This document shows, piece by piece, positions 54,284 to 63,000 of a DNA stretch of 64,000 nt. Numbering within the stretch: position 1 is the first letter of the stretch; each line of letters opens with the position of its first letter. The DNA is taken from contig CAKSAM010000001.1 of the NCBI GenBank assembly GCA_934436245.1, positions 1-64,000 of the forward strand. Direction: 5' to 3'. Source of the stretch: an uncultured Acetatifactor sp. (GTDB lineage Bacteria; Bacillota; Clostridia; Lachnospirales; Lachnospiraceae). The notes beneath the pieces were generated by a model, which was not told where the DNA came from, did not search any database, and saw only the letters and a program-made list of their open reading frames with translations. A program made the position numbers and the translations under genes.

Positions 54284-54910
54284 ATGAAAACAAGAGAAGA
54301 AGCATTGAAATACGGATTGTCTTTTCCGGATACTTATATGGAAATGCCCTTCCACGATCCAAACTGGCAGCTGGTACGTGTGAAGGGCAGTAAAAAAGCC
54401 TTTCTATGGGCTTATGAAAAGGATGGTTTCCTGAATCTGAATGTGAAAACAGATCCTGCCTGGCGGGATTTCTGGCGCAGCACCTTTCCCTCAGTGATCC
54501 CCGGATACCATCAGAATAAAGAACACTGGAACACCATTATCTTAGACGGCACCATTCCCGATGCGGACATCCGGCGCATGATCGCAGAAAGCTATGACCT
54601 CGTCACCGACAGTCCTACGAAGCGGATCTATGAAGCTGTCAAAAAGATTCCGAAAGGCTGTGTCGCCACCTACGGTCAGGTCGCTGCTATGGCCGGGGAA
54701 CCGAAAATGGCCCGGGCCGTGGGAAATGCTTTGCACAAGAACCCTGATCCCGACCATATCCCCTGCTACCGCGTGGTCAATTCCAAAGGAGAACTCTCCG
54801 GTGCTTTTGCCTTCGGCGGTGCCGACGAACAGGCCAACCGTCTCCGGGCAGATGGTATTGAGGTGATCAATCACCGGGTTGATCTGGTAAAATACGGGAT
54901 GAAGCTTTAA
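54284..54910 (+). CDS. MmcQ/YjbR-like and MGMT-type fusion protein
   Basis: A 208-residue protein of two domains. Residues 1-105 resemble the MmcQ/YjbR DNA-binding-like fold (FPDTYMEMPFHDPNWQLVRV, KHWNTIILDGTIPD type blocks). Residues 110-208 are the DNA-binding and active-site domain of O6-alkylguanine-DNA alkyltransferases (ATYGQVAAMAG, ARAVGNALHKNP). The acceptor Cys is present (about residue 162), but the usual PCHR motif reads PCYR. It may repair alkylated bases or only sense them, as alkyltransferase-like proteins do. AAGGAGG lies 9 nt before the ATG, and a TATAAT box is 25 bp further up. Confidence 0.8.
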   Translation: MKTREEALKYGLSFPDTYMEMPFHDPNWQLVRVKGSKKAFLWAYEKDGFLNLNVKTDPAWRDFWRSTFPSVIPGYHQNKEHWNTIILDGTIPDADIRRMIAESYDLVTDSPTKRIYEAVKKIPKGCVATYGQVAAMAGEPKMARAVGNALHKNPDPDHIPCYRVVNSKGELSGAFAFGGADEQANRLRADGIEVINHRVDLVKYGMKL

Positions 54911-54919
54911 AGATTTAAC

Positions 54920-55085
54920 TATGCCGACAGGAGAACACCGAATACCGGATCGGTGAAACCGAAAATTGCCACCTTGGAGACAGGATTGCAGAAGAAGAGA
55001 CCCGTACCCTGGCACATTTACGGGAGCAGGAAAAGACAAAGCAGGAGATGACCGGTGCACTGAGAACCGATGTGGAATCCCTGTA
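54920..55085 (+). pseudogene. Coding remnant without a start
   Basis: A short open stretch reads LGDRIAEEETRTLAHLREQEKTKQ... and ends DVESL then stop. It looks like the charged helical tail of a longer protein. A stop lies just before it and no start or ribosome binding site is seen. Parent gene not identified. Confidence 0.3.
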
Positions 55086-55117
55086 ATACTTCTGACGCAT
55101 ATACATGACACATATAC

Positions 55118-55156
55118 AAAAGCCTCCGGCAGATTTTTTCTGTCGAAGGCTTTTTT
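55118..55156. terminator. Bidirectional terminator
   Basis: AAAAGCCT-CGG-CAGA and TCTG-CGA-AGGCTTTTTT form a stem between the coding remnant and the leftward gene ending at 55175. Confidence 0.75.
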
Positions 55157-55174
55157 GTTACAGCTCATACACTG

Positions 55175-55894
55175 CTATTTTTTCTTCTCGATCTGGGAAC
55201 AGATATCTTCCTCCAGAATATGTTCTTCTCTCTCTTCTTTAATAAACATACACAGGAAACTGACCAGTAAAATGATGCAGGAGATCCAGATAGTCCTCGC
55301 TCCTATGTAGCCGATCATATGTCCACCCAATGCTGCACCGATGGCAAACAGCAAAATGATTCCAAAATAATAACCGGATTTTCGTAATATCTTTTTGTCC
55401 CTGGTCTTTCCGTAAGCGCACAGGGATTCCATGCCGCTTCGCAGATTGCCGATACACATGGTACTGGCGAAGGCATAGCCGTTCACCTTGCGGAAAGCCT
55501 GTACCTGCATGGCGCAGGCGAAGGATACCATGGCATTTGCCAACAGATCCAACGTATTGGGGAAAAATCCCACAGCAAACAGTAACAGAATCTCTATGAC
55601 CAGCACCAGCTGCCGCCAATGGATCCTCTGGGCTTTCTGATACCGCATATGGATGCCCTCCGCCATTGCCACGCCCAGAGCAAAAAACAGTAACGGAGAA
55701 AAATACCGAAGCACCACCGGCCAGTTCCTGTCTACCAGATTCTGGGCAAGTAACACGATATTACCGGTCTGGGCATTGGCAAATACCTTTCCGCGGTACA
55801 TATAAGTATAAGCATCCTGCAAACCACCGGAGACCGACAAAATCCCGGCAATCAAAAAAGACTCTGACATTTGTCCGTGTATTTTACGCTGCAT
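55175..55894 (-). CDS. YoaK/DUF1275 family membrane protein
   Basis: About 239 residues with six hydrophobic segments, of the DUF1275 family. The conserved opening is GILSVSGGLQDAYTYMYRGKVFANAQTGNIVLLAQ, and the late ...GAALGGHMIGYIG block is also present. Transport function is assumed but unproven for this family. The start at 55894 has GGAGG 7 nt upstream; the longer frame to 55933 has none. Confidence 0.85.
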   Translation of the reverse strand: MQRKIHGQMSESFLIAGILSVSGGLQDAYTYMYRGKVFANAQTGNIVLLAQNLVDRNWPVVLRYFSPLLFFALGVAMAEGIHMRYQKAQRIHWRQLVLVIEILLLFAVGFFPNTLDLLANAMVSFACAMQVQAFRKVNGYAFASTMCIGNLRSGMESLCAYGKTRDKKILRKSGYYFGIILLFAIGAALGGHMIGYIGARTIWISCIILLVSFLCMFIKEEREEHILEEDICSQIEKKK

Positions 55895-56071
55895 ATTATT
55901 TCCTCCACAGGTATCATTCTTCCGTATCAGCATCCTCCGTCTGCCTTTTTTTTAAGGTATACTACAATGCCTTTGTCGTTGCACATTATGGCACATTATA
56001 TGAAAGAAAGCAATCCTATGATTTTACAAAAACGTAATCTTCCAATCCTGGGCCCTGTAAAAACCGCCCGG

Positions 56072-56533
56072 CTATTCATAGATCACTGTTTTGTCCAAGA
56101 GCTCTGTTTTTAACACAATGTAAGGCGTGGAAGGTTTCCCTGCGCCTTCTTTTTGTCCGGTAATATCCGGGCCTAACAGGCTGGTACTGACATAAATGGC
56201 ATCATCTGTCAGATACAATGCATCCACGGCAATGCTGTAACCACCGGTTTTCTGTTCTCCGTATCCAATACTGATATAGAGATTTTTGTTATCACTATAA
56301 GTCAGTTTAAATGGTTCTGTTCCTTTTTCGGCAATTACCGTCTTCAATTCCTCCGGTATTTTTTCCTCGCTGAGCACTGTAAAATCCAGATCCCTCAGCT
56401 TCAGTTTTTCATTTTGAGAGAATCCGCATCCGATAAATGACATTACGCACAGCACAAATGTCAGTAGAATTCCGATACACCTGCCCTCATTCCTGTATCT
56501 ACCGGTTTTCCACCGACTCCTCCCTTTTTTCAT
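56072..56533 (-). CDS. PrcB-type C-terminal domain lipoprotein
   Basis: A 153-residue exported protein. A long basic N-terminus and hydrophobic segment end in the lipobox SFIGC (about residue 36). The mature part ends in a PrcB_C-like domain (GGYSIAVDALYLTDDAIYVSTSLLGP, PSTPYIVLKTE), known from a protease-complex subunit of spirochetes and from many Firmicute lipoproteins. No protease is adjacent. The start is supported by GGGGTGG about 8 nt upstream. Confidence 0.65.
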   Translation of the reverse strand: MKKGRSRWKTGRYRNEGRCIGILLTFVLCVMSFIGCGFSQNEKLKLRDLDFTVLSEEKIPEELKTVIAEKGTEPFKLTYSDNKNLYISIGYGEQKTGGYSIAVDALYLTDDAIYVSTSLLGPDITGQKEGAGKPSTPYIVLKTELLDKTVIYE

Positions 56534-56701
56534 ATTTAATCCACCCCACGGACTTATTTATTCTAAATTTATGTAAAAAAAGTAGAAATATACGCAGCTC
56601 CCAGCCGTTATCTCATTAATTTTCATCCTTTTCTCCTATCTGAATGTGCGTTATAATAGGACATGTGCGCCAAAAGACGCCTTACAGAAAGATGAGGAAT
56701 C

Positions 56702-57511
56702 ATGATCATGAATGATAAATTCAGCAGGAAAGTCTTCTGCGATGGCATACGGGACGGCTTTCCCATTGCTCTGGGATATTTCGCAGTATCGTTCTCTCTG
56801 GGAATCGCTGCAAGACACGCAGGCTTTACTCCCATGCAGGGTTTTCTGGCAAGTCTGCTAAACAATGCATCTGCGGGAGAATACGCAGCTTTTACCCTGA
56901 TCGCAGCTCAAGCCACTTATCTGGAGGTTGCGATCATCACACTGATCGCCAATGCCAGATATCTGCTTATGAGTTGTGCACTGGCACAGAAGTTCTCCCC
57001 CGGCACTCCCTTTTTCCACAGACTGATCATCGCCTATGATGTAACCGACGAGCTGTTCGGCATCACCATTGCCAGACCCGGTATTCTGAATCCGTACTAT
57101 ACCTACGGTGCGATCCTGTTGGCTGCGCCTGCCTGGGCCGGTGGAACCGCCTGCGGCATCATCGCCGGAAATGCGCTGCCACTACGTGCTGTCAGTGCAT
57201 TGAGTGTTGCATTATACGGTATGTTTTTAGCCATCATTATTCCTCCTGCCCGGAAAAGCAAGATCGTGGCTGCTCTGGTAGCCATCAGCTTTGCTTTAAG
57301 CTTTGCATGTAATTACCTTCCCGGGATCTCTTCCATGTCGGAAGGTACCAGAACGATTTTGCTCACCGTGATTATCTCCGGTGCCGCAGCGATCCTGTTC
57401 CCGGTGAAACAGACGGACGAAGCCGCTGGCAGACCGGCAGATAAAGAAAGCGTGTCAGCCGCTGATAATTCAGCGGAATATACCCGGAAAGGAGACATGA
57501 CAAATGAATAA
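56702..57511 (+). CDS. azlC: AzlC family branched-chain amino acid exporter subunit
   Basis: A 269-residue membrane protein with about six helices and the AzlC signature (GIRDGFPIALGYFAVSFSLGIAARHAGFTPMQGFLASLLNNASAGEY, in part). With AzlD it exports branched-chain amino acids or analogues such as 4-azaleucine. It overlaps azlD by 8 nt. The C-terminal tail is hydrophilic. GAGG precedes the ATG; a second ATG at 56708 is also usable. Confidence 0.92.
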   Translation: MIMNDKFSRKVFCDGIRDGFPIALGYFAVSFSLGIAARHAGFTPMQGFLASLLNNASAGEYAAFTLIAAQATYLEVAIITLIANARYLLMSCALAQKFSPGTPFFHRLIIAYDVTDELFGITIARPGILNPYYTYGAILLAAPAWAGGTACGIIAGNALPLRAVSALSVALYGMFLAIIIPPARKSKIVAALVAISFALSFACNYLPGISSMSEGTRTILLTVIISGAAAILFPVKQTDEAAGRPADKESVSAADNSAEYTRKGDMTNE

Positions 57512-57803
57512 TTATATCTACATTGCTGTTATGGCGGCCGTCTCCTATACGATCCGTGTCCTGCCTCTGACGCTGATCCGTAAACCCATCAAAAATCAGT
57601 TCATTCAATCCTTTTTGTACTATGTACCTTATGTAACGCTGGCTGTCATGACTTTCCCGGCTATCATCCACGCCACCCAGACCCCCATCTCCGGACTGGT
57701 GGCACTCATTGCCGGAATCGTCGCAGCCTGGCTCGGTGCCGGACTGTTCCCAGTGTCCGTGATCTGCTGTGTGCTGGTATTTGTGATCGAGTTATTTGTA
57801 TAA
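57504..57803 (+). CDS. azlD: AzlD family branched-chain amino acid transporter subunit
   Basis: A 99-residue partner of AzlC with three hydrophobic helices (VMAAVSYTIRVLPLTLIRKPIKN, the conserved TLAVMTFPAI block, and the C-terminal helix). Its start lies inside azlC, so the two are translationally coupled. A strong terminator follows. Confidence 0.92.
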   Translation: MNNYIYIAVMAAVSYTIRVLPLTLIRKPIKNQFIQSFLYYVPYVTLAVMTFPAIIHATQTPISGLVALIAGIVAAWLGAGLFPVSVICCVLVFVIELFV

Positions 57804-57811
57804 TGCCCTAT

Positions 57812-57853
57812 AAAAAACGCCATCGCAAAGGTTTCTTCCTGATGGCGTTTTTT
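57812..57853. terminator. Terminator of azlCD
   Basis: AAAAAACGCCATC and GATGGCGTTTTTT form a perfect 13-bp stem with a 16-nt loop, bidirectional by design. Confidence 0.9.
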
Positions 57854-57870
57854 AAGGATCGCCTTACAAT

Positions 57871-57910
57871 AAAAAAGTCTCTGAAAATATTCTTTTCAAA
57901 GACTTTTATT
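57871..57910 (-). terminator. Terminator of the AAA/Sel1 operon
   Basis: AAAGTCTcTGAAAA and TTTTCAaAGACTTT form a stem followed on the leftward strand by six T, directly after the lipoprotein stop at 57919. Confidence 0.75.
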
Positions 57911-57918
57911 ATTAATTT

Positions 57919-58605
57919 CTACTGTAAATTACTGTACAGCACTTCTTCAAATTTCGGTGCAAACTCCGCTACGAGTTCATCGCAGTAGTCCTGATAATCC
58001 GATTTTTTATTGATTGTAATTGTAATATTCAGCATATTTCCTGCAGCAGGATCTACAATATTATATGTCATCCGATACACATAATATGTATCTCCTCCTT
58101 TTTTCTTCTCAAGAACGTATTTTCCGACGTTTTCCTGTGATTCCCCCATTTCTTCACGAATATTGTTATTAGGTTCCCCTGTCATAAGGACAACACTCAT
58201 CTCAAAATCAATTGCCTCTGACCTTGCACTCACTCCGTCCTCATAATATTCCGTGATATATTGGGATCCGGGGAATAATACTTTGAATCCTTCAAAAACA
58301 CTCTGGTCAGTTCCTCTATTTGCTATAAAAGGAATATCCGTCCCAATCTCCAGTTCCACCATATCCGCCATGGTCAGAGAACCTGCTGCCATATCCACAT
58401 CTCCAAACACTTCTGTCTCACTGACAGTCTCCTGTACTGTCTCCGCTGTCTCTGTTGCGGACTCTACGATGGTACTCTCCTGTACGCTTTCTGTCTGCAC
58501 CGGTTTGGTCTCAGGAACGTTTTCCTCCAGTTCCTCTGTGCTTCCGCAGGCTGCAAGACTCATGCAACAAAGCATGCATATGATAGCAATTGTTTTTCTT
58601 TTCAT
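57919..58605 (-). CDS. Hypothetical lipoprotein, last gene of the AAA/Sel1 operon
   Basis: A 228-residue lipoprotein: the signal ends in CMSLAACGS, followed by a Glu/Thr/Val-rich linker (about residues 22-70) and a mixed domain (LFPGSQYITEYYEDG, YYVYRMTYNIVDP). No family recognised. AAGGGA lies about 8 nt before the ATG. It lies 28 bp after the coiled-coil membrane protein gene and shares its strand, so it is probably the fourth member of the operon and places part of its function outside the membrane. Confidence 0.65.
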   Translation of the reverse strand: MKRKTIAIICMLCCMSLAACGSTEELEENVPETKPVQTESVQESTIVESATETAETVQETVSETEVFGDVDMAAGSLTMADMVELEIGTDIPFIANRGTDQSVFEGFKVLFPGSQYITEYYEDGVSARSEAIDFEMSVVLMTGEPNNNIREEMGESQENVGKYVLEKKKGGDTYYVYRMTYNIVDPAAGNMLNITITINKKSDYQDYCDELVAEFAPKFEEVLYSNLQ

Positions 58606-58633
58606 AATTTTTATCCCTTTTCATTTCACTGTT

Positions 58634-59320
58634 TTATTGATTTAAGGTTCTGTTATACGCCCAGTCTGCTTCGGCTTCTGCATCGGCTACTCTCCGCTCC
58701 AGTTCCTTTTGTGTTCTCTGCATATCGAAGATCTGATCATTCAGGGCATCTATCTGTCTATTCTGCTCCTGCTGATAATTCTCGTGTTCCAGCAGATTAA
58801 TTGCTTCCTTCATACTGTCTGCACGGCAGTTTACTAAATAGGAATATATTTTTTTAATATCCCATGGTGTTGCGTATTTTTTAGGAAACACTGCATATAT
58901 TTTGGACATATTAGCACTCACTTCTCTTGCATACTGAGTCTGCAGATCCGCATATTCCTGTCTTGCTCCCGGTAAATTTTCTTTCATTACCTTATAATCT
59001 TTCCCAGATTTTATACACAGCACTACTGTCAGGATGACTGTTAAGAAGAGATTAAAATAGCAAAAGACAGTAAGTGTGATCTTATAAGGTGTAAACCATT
59101 CCACTGGAAGTAGAAAAATGCCTCCAAACATAAAACAACCCACCAGACTCAGCCATAAGTTCTTTAAAAAACTCTTTACTCCGGGTTTACTGTCCTTAAT
59201 GGCATATTCCAGTTCATTCAGTGATTTCTTTGTCTTATATATCTGATCATTCAATTGAATCCAGTTGTTTACAATTGGCATAACTGTCTCCACCTGTGCT
59301 ATCAGTTCTTTTCTGTTCAT
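58634..59320 (-). CDS. Coiled-coil membrane protein, paralogue 1
   Basis: A 228-residue protein. A conserved opening (MNRKELIAQVE) and a soluble helical part to about residue 55 lead into two transmembrane helices (about 50-70 and 80-105). A cytoplasmic helical part follows (YAVFPKKYATPWDIKKIYSYLVNCRADSMKEAINLL) and a Gln/Glu-rich coiled coil ends the protein. It is strikingly similar to the next gene upstream (59348-60031), so this is a tandem duplication with moderate divergence. GGAG lies 9 nt before the ATG. Confidence 0.75.
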   Translation of the reverse strand: MNRKELIAQVETVMPIVNNWIQLNDQIYKTKKSLNELEYAIKDSKPGVKSFLKNLWLSLVGCFMFGGIFLLPVEWFTPYKITLTVFCYFNLFLTVILTVVLCIKSGKDYKVMKENLPGARQEYADLQTQYAREVSANMSKIYAVFPKKYATPWDIKKIYSYLVNCRADSMKEAINLLEHENYQQEQNRQIDALNDQIFDMQRTQKELERRVADAEAEADWAYNRTLNQ

Positions 59321-59347
59321 AATCGTTATCTCCTTCGTATTCTTCTC

Positions 59348-60031
59348 TTATTGGTATAATGCTCTATTGGCACGGTCTGCTTCCATTTCTGCATCGGCTA
59401 CTCTCTGCTCCAGTTCCCGTTGCGTTCTCTGCATATCAAAGATCTGATCGTTCAGAGCGTTTATCTGTCTGTTCTGTTCTTCCTGATAATTTTCGTGTTC
59501 CAGCAGATTAATTGCTTCTTTCATATTGTCCGCACGACCGTTTATCAAATAGGAATATATTTTCTTAATATCCTTTGGGTTAGCATAATCTTTGGGAAAT
59601 ATAGCGTATATTTTATACATATTGGCACTCACTTCTCTTGCAAACCGCTCCCTGGCGTCTTCATATTCCTGTTTCACACCCGGTAATTCTTCTTTCAATT
59701 TCTTATAGTCTTTTTTTGTTTTTTGATACGACCATGCCGTTAAAATTGCTGTTAAACCAAGGCAGCAATAGCATATAACAGGAATGTTGATTTCACGTAC
59801 AACAAACATCATCACCAGATAAATAATACTTCCTCCAAACATAAAGCTGATGACCAGGCATTCCCATAAATCATTCAAAAAGCTCTTTATGCCCGGTTCC
59901 TTTTTATTCATTTCCTTTTCCAGATCATCTACCGCTCTCCTGGTTTTATTTTTTAGCCGATTCAACTCGATCCAGTTGTCCGCAATCGGCAGAATCGATT
60001 GTATCTGTGCTATTAATTCGTTTCTGTTCAT
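59348..60031 (-). CDS. Coiled-coil membrane protein, paralogue 2
   Basis: About 227 residues with the same layout as paralogue 1: opening MNRNELIAQIQ, two central transmembrane helices, a conserved IKKIYSYLINGRADNMKEAINLLEHENY block and a C-terminal coiled coil ending in EADRANRALYQ. The start at 60031 is chosen by homology to paralogue 1 and by its GGAGATAGCAATT leader; the track-length frame to 60064 runs back into the upstream gene. The stop of the AAA/Sel1 gene lies 20 bp before its start. Both paralogues may sit in the membrane as the platform for the ATPase. Confidence 0.75.
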   Translation of the reverse strand: MNRNELIAQIQSILPIADNWIELNRLKNKTRRAVDDLEKEMNKKEPGIKSFLNDLWECLVISFMFGGSIIYLVMMFVVREINIPVICYCCLGLTAILTAWSYQKTKKDYKKLKEELPGVKQEYEDARERFAREVSANMYKIYAIFPKDYANPKDIKKIYSYLINGRADNMKEAINLLEHENYQEEQNRQINALNDQIFDMQRTQRELEQRVADAEMEADRANRALYQ

Positions 60032-60050
60032 AATTGCTATCTCCTTTGTT

Positions 60051-63000
60051 TTATCGAATATCACATTCTTCGATGACTGTCAGCATTTCATCCGTCACGA
60101 CAATATCCGGATTACCAAGTGATGCTGCAATACGGTCATTCTGATTGCGGATACAGGATTCCACTACATTCCGTACCCCACGGGCATTACCGAAATCCGC
60201 TTTAAAAGATTCTTTCATAAGAAGTTCCCTCAGCTTTATACCGGATGCTTCATTCAGGTTGTAATTATTTGCGACAATCATTTTGCAGGCGATCTCATAC
60301 AGCTCCTCCTCTGTATAATCTTCAAAGACAAGTTCAATGGGCACTCTGCTCTTAAGTCCCTGATTTTTTTTGAAAAATTCATCCAGGTCCTGGCTGTATC
60401 CCGCAAAAATAACGATCAGATTGTTGCGGTTGTTCTCCATTTCCGCCACCAGTGTATCTACTGCCTCTTTGCCGAAGGTGTCTCCCTCGCCTTTGACAAG
60501 CGAATACGCCTCATCAATAAACAGGATACCTCCCATGGCATTTTCCACCGCTTTCTTGACATTAATGGCTGTAGAACCCTGATACTGTCCTACCAGTGTA
60601 GCTCTGGAGCATTCCACAAACACATCCTTACGCTTCAAAATACCAAGCGACGCATAGAGTTTACCGATGATCCGTGCCACTGTGGTCTTACCGGTTCCGG
60701 GATTCCCCTTAAATGCCATATGTAAGGTGCCGAAATCATTCCGGCTCTTTAACCCACGTTTTTCCATCTCTGTCTGTACCGTAATACGGTTCGTCAGAGT
60801 CTGTACTTCCTTTTTTACAGCCGGCAGACCTACCAGGCTGTTCAGTTCTGCCAAGTATGTCTGTGCACTTTCATCCGGTTCTCCATCCCAGAAATCCTCC
60901 GGCTTCAGCAAAAACAGCATATTTTCATCAATGTCACCGGAAGTATTCAGACGTACCGCCATGTTGCGGATCGCTTTTTCTACCAGCTCCCGGATGTATC
61001 TGGCATTTCCAAAGGTATCATCGATTCTGTCACGGTTGATACACTTTATAATGGCTCCGTCAACGCCTTCATCTGCCACATATTTTTTCTGCGTGATCAG
61101 TGTGTGGGCAATTTCCAATAGCTCTGCTTCACTATAATCCGGCAGATCAATAATGTACGTAAAACGGGAGGAAAAACCACTGTTGGCATTTTTCATCATA
61201 TTCATCATCGGTGCCTTATAACCTGCCATGATTACAGAGAACTCTCCTCTGTGGTCTTCCATTTCTTTCAAAAGAGTGTCAATAGCTTCCTGCCCGAAAT
61301 CATTATCAGAGTCTTCCCTAAACAGGGTGTGTGCCTCATCGATAAAGAGGGTACCGCTTCCGGTATCATCCAGGTATTCTCTGACCTTTTTCTCTGTTCC
61401 GCCGTAATGGTCACTGACTAGCTTGGAACGATCCACTTCCACGAACGCATCCGAGGTGCGGATTCCGATATCGTACAGAATCTGGGCAATAATCCTGGCC
61501 ACCATCGTCTTGCCGGTTCCGGGATTTCCCAACAGTACAAAGTTGTATCCTTCCCCTGTATCCACGGGAGTCTCTCCCCGGTCTCTTAACACCTGATCCC
61601 TGAGCAGTTTGATCTTCACCGACTGGTAAATAGTCTCCAGCTGTTTTCTCACAGCTCCCAGTCCGATAATACCTTCAAAGTAGCTATCCAAGTTCTCCGG
61701 AAGATCTTCTACGGACTCCACATTTTTCCCCTCTGTGTCCTCAATTCCCCACTCTTCCATCGCCTGCTTTATCTCTTCCAATTCTTCTTTGGCATCGTCT
61801 ACTTCATTTCTGACCGCCTTCTGCATGTATCTTTTTGCACGTATCAGGTCTTGTTCTACATAGGTTCCATCCTTATACATAAGCCCCAGATAAAAGCATG
61901 CCGTCTCATCCCCGGCTTCATCCGCTTTTACGAACCAGGTATAAGCCATTTTATAGTTGAAGGAGACATAACCACTCCCACTCTTATCCTGTACTACACT
62001 GTCCGTATCCAAAAACTTTTGTACATAGAGTTCCCCCATATAGCTCATCATGGTCGGATCCCCTTTATTTGCCATGATTTCCGCATACCACTGGAACAAA
62101 TAGTCGAACCCTTTCTCATCCGCCTCCTCTGCCGCCAGCGCATTTAATTCTTCGAGATTTTTCTGTTCATAAGACTCTCTGTTTTTCTCATGCTCGACGA
62201 GTTGACTGAATTCTTCTATATAATGCGTCATGTCTGCATCTGCAAATATTCCGTATTTTTCCAGATTGTCCTTTGCCTTTTCATAATCCTTTTTCAGGAC
62301 ATAATCCATAACGCAGGCTTTGACAAATTGCTCTTCGGAATCCTCTAAATGGAATAAGGTTCCTACCGCGTGGGCAAGGATAAACCAGTCTTCTTCTCCA
62401 CAAAACGCTTTTGTGTTATGCCCTCTATTGCTTCTCGTATCGTATGTTTCCTGCAGAGGATGGCTTTCCATATAAGCATTCCGCAGATCACTTCTTTTCC
62501 GGAAGATTCGTTCCAGATATCCAAAGCTGTCATGCAGACACATCGACATCGCTTTGCAGTAATACTTATAAGCGGTTTCTTCATTTTTCTCTACACCGGT
62601 ACCGTACTCATACATAAGTCCCAGCTGCAGTGGTGCATCAATTACCCCTTTTTCCTCTGCCCTTTTAAACATCTGCAGCGCTTCTTCTGTGTTCGGCATC
62701 ATGCCAAGTCCATATCGGCAGCACCATGCACGGCTGTAAATTCCACCAAGACTTCCTCCTCTTGCCGCATATAAGGCAAGCAGGGAATAAGCACTGTAAT
62801 CTTTAGCGTCGCATGCCTGTAATGCCTGCTGATAATATGCCTCTCCGCTCATTCCCTGTTGTACGGTTATCAGATCTGTCTCATTGATTTTGCGGAGCAG
62901 TACCTGCACTGCCGCTTTCGCATCTCTGTAGCCCAACTGTTCCGCCTTTTGATAGTATTGCAGTGCCAGCTGATAATTTTTCTGTGTTCCTTTTCCGAAT

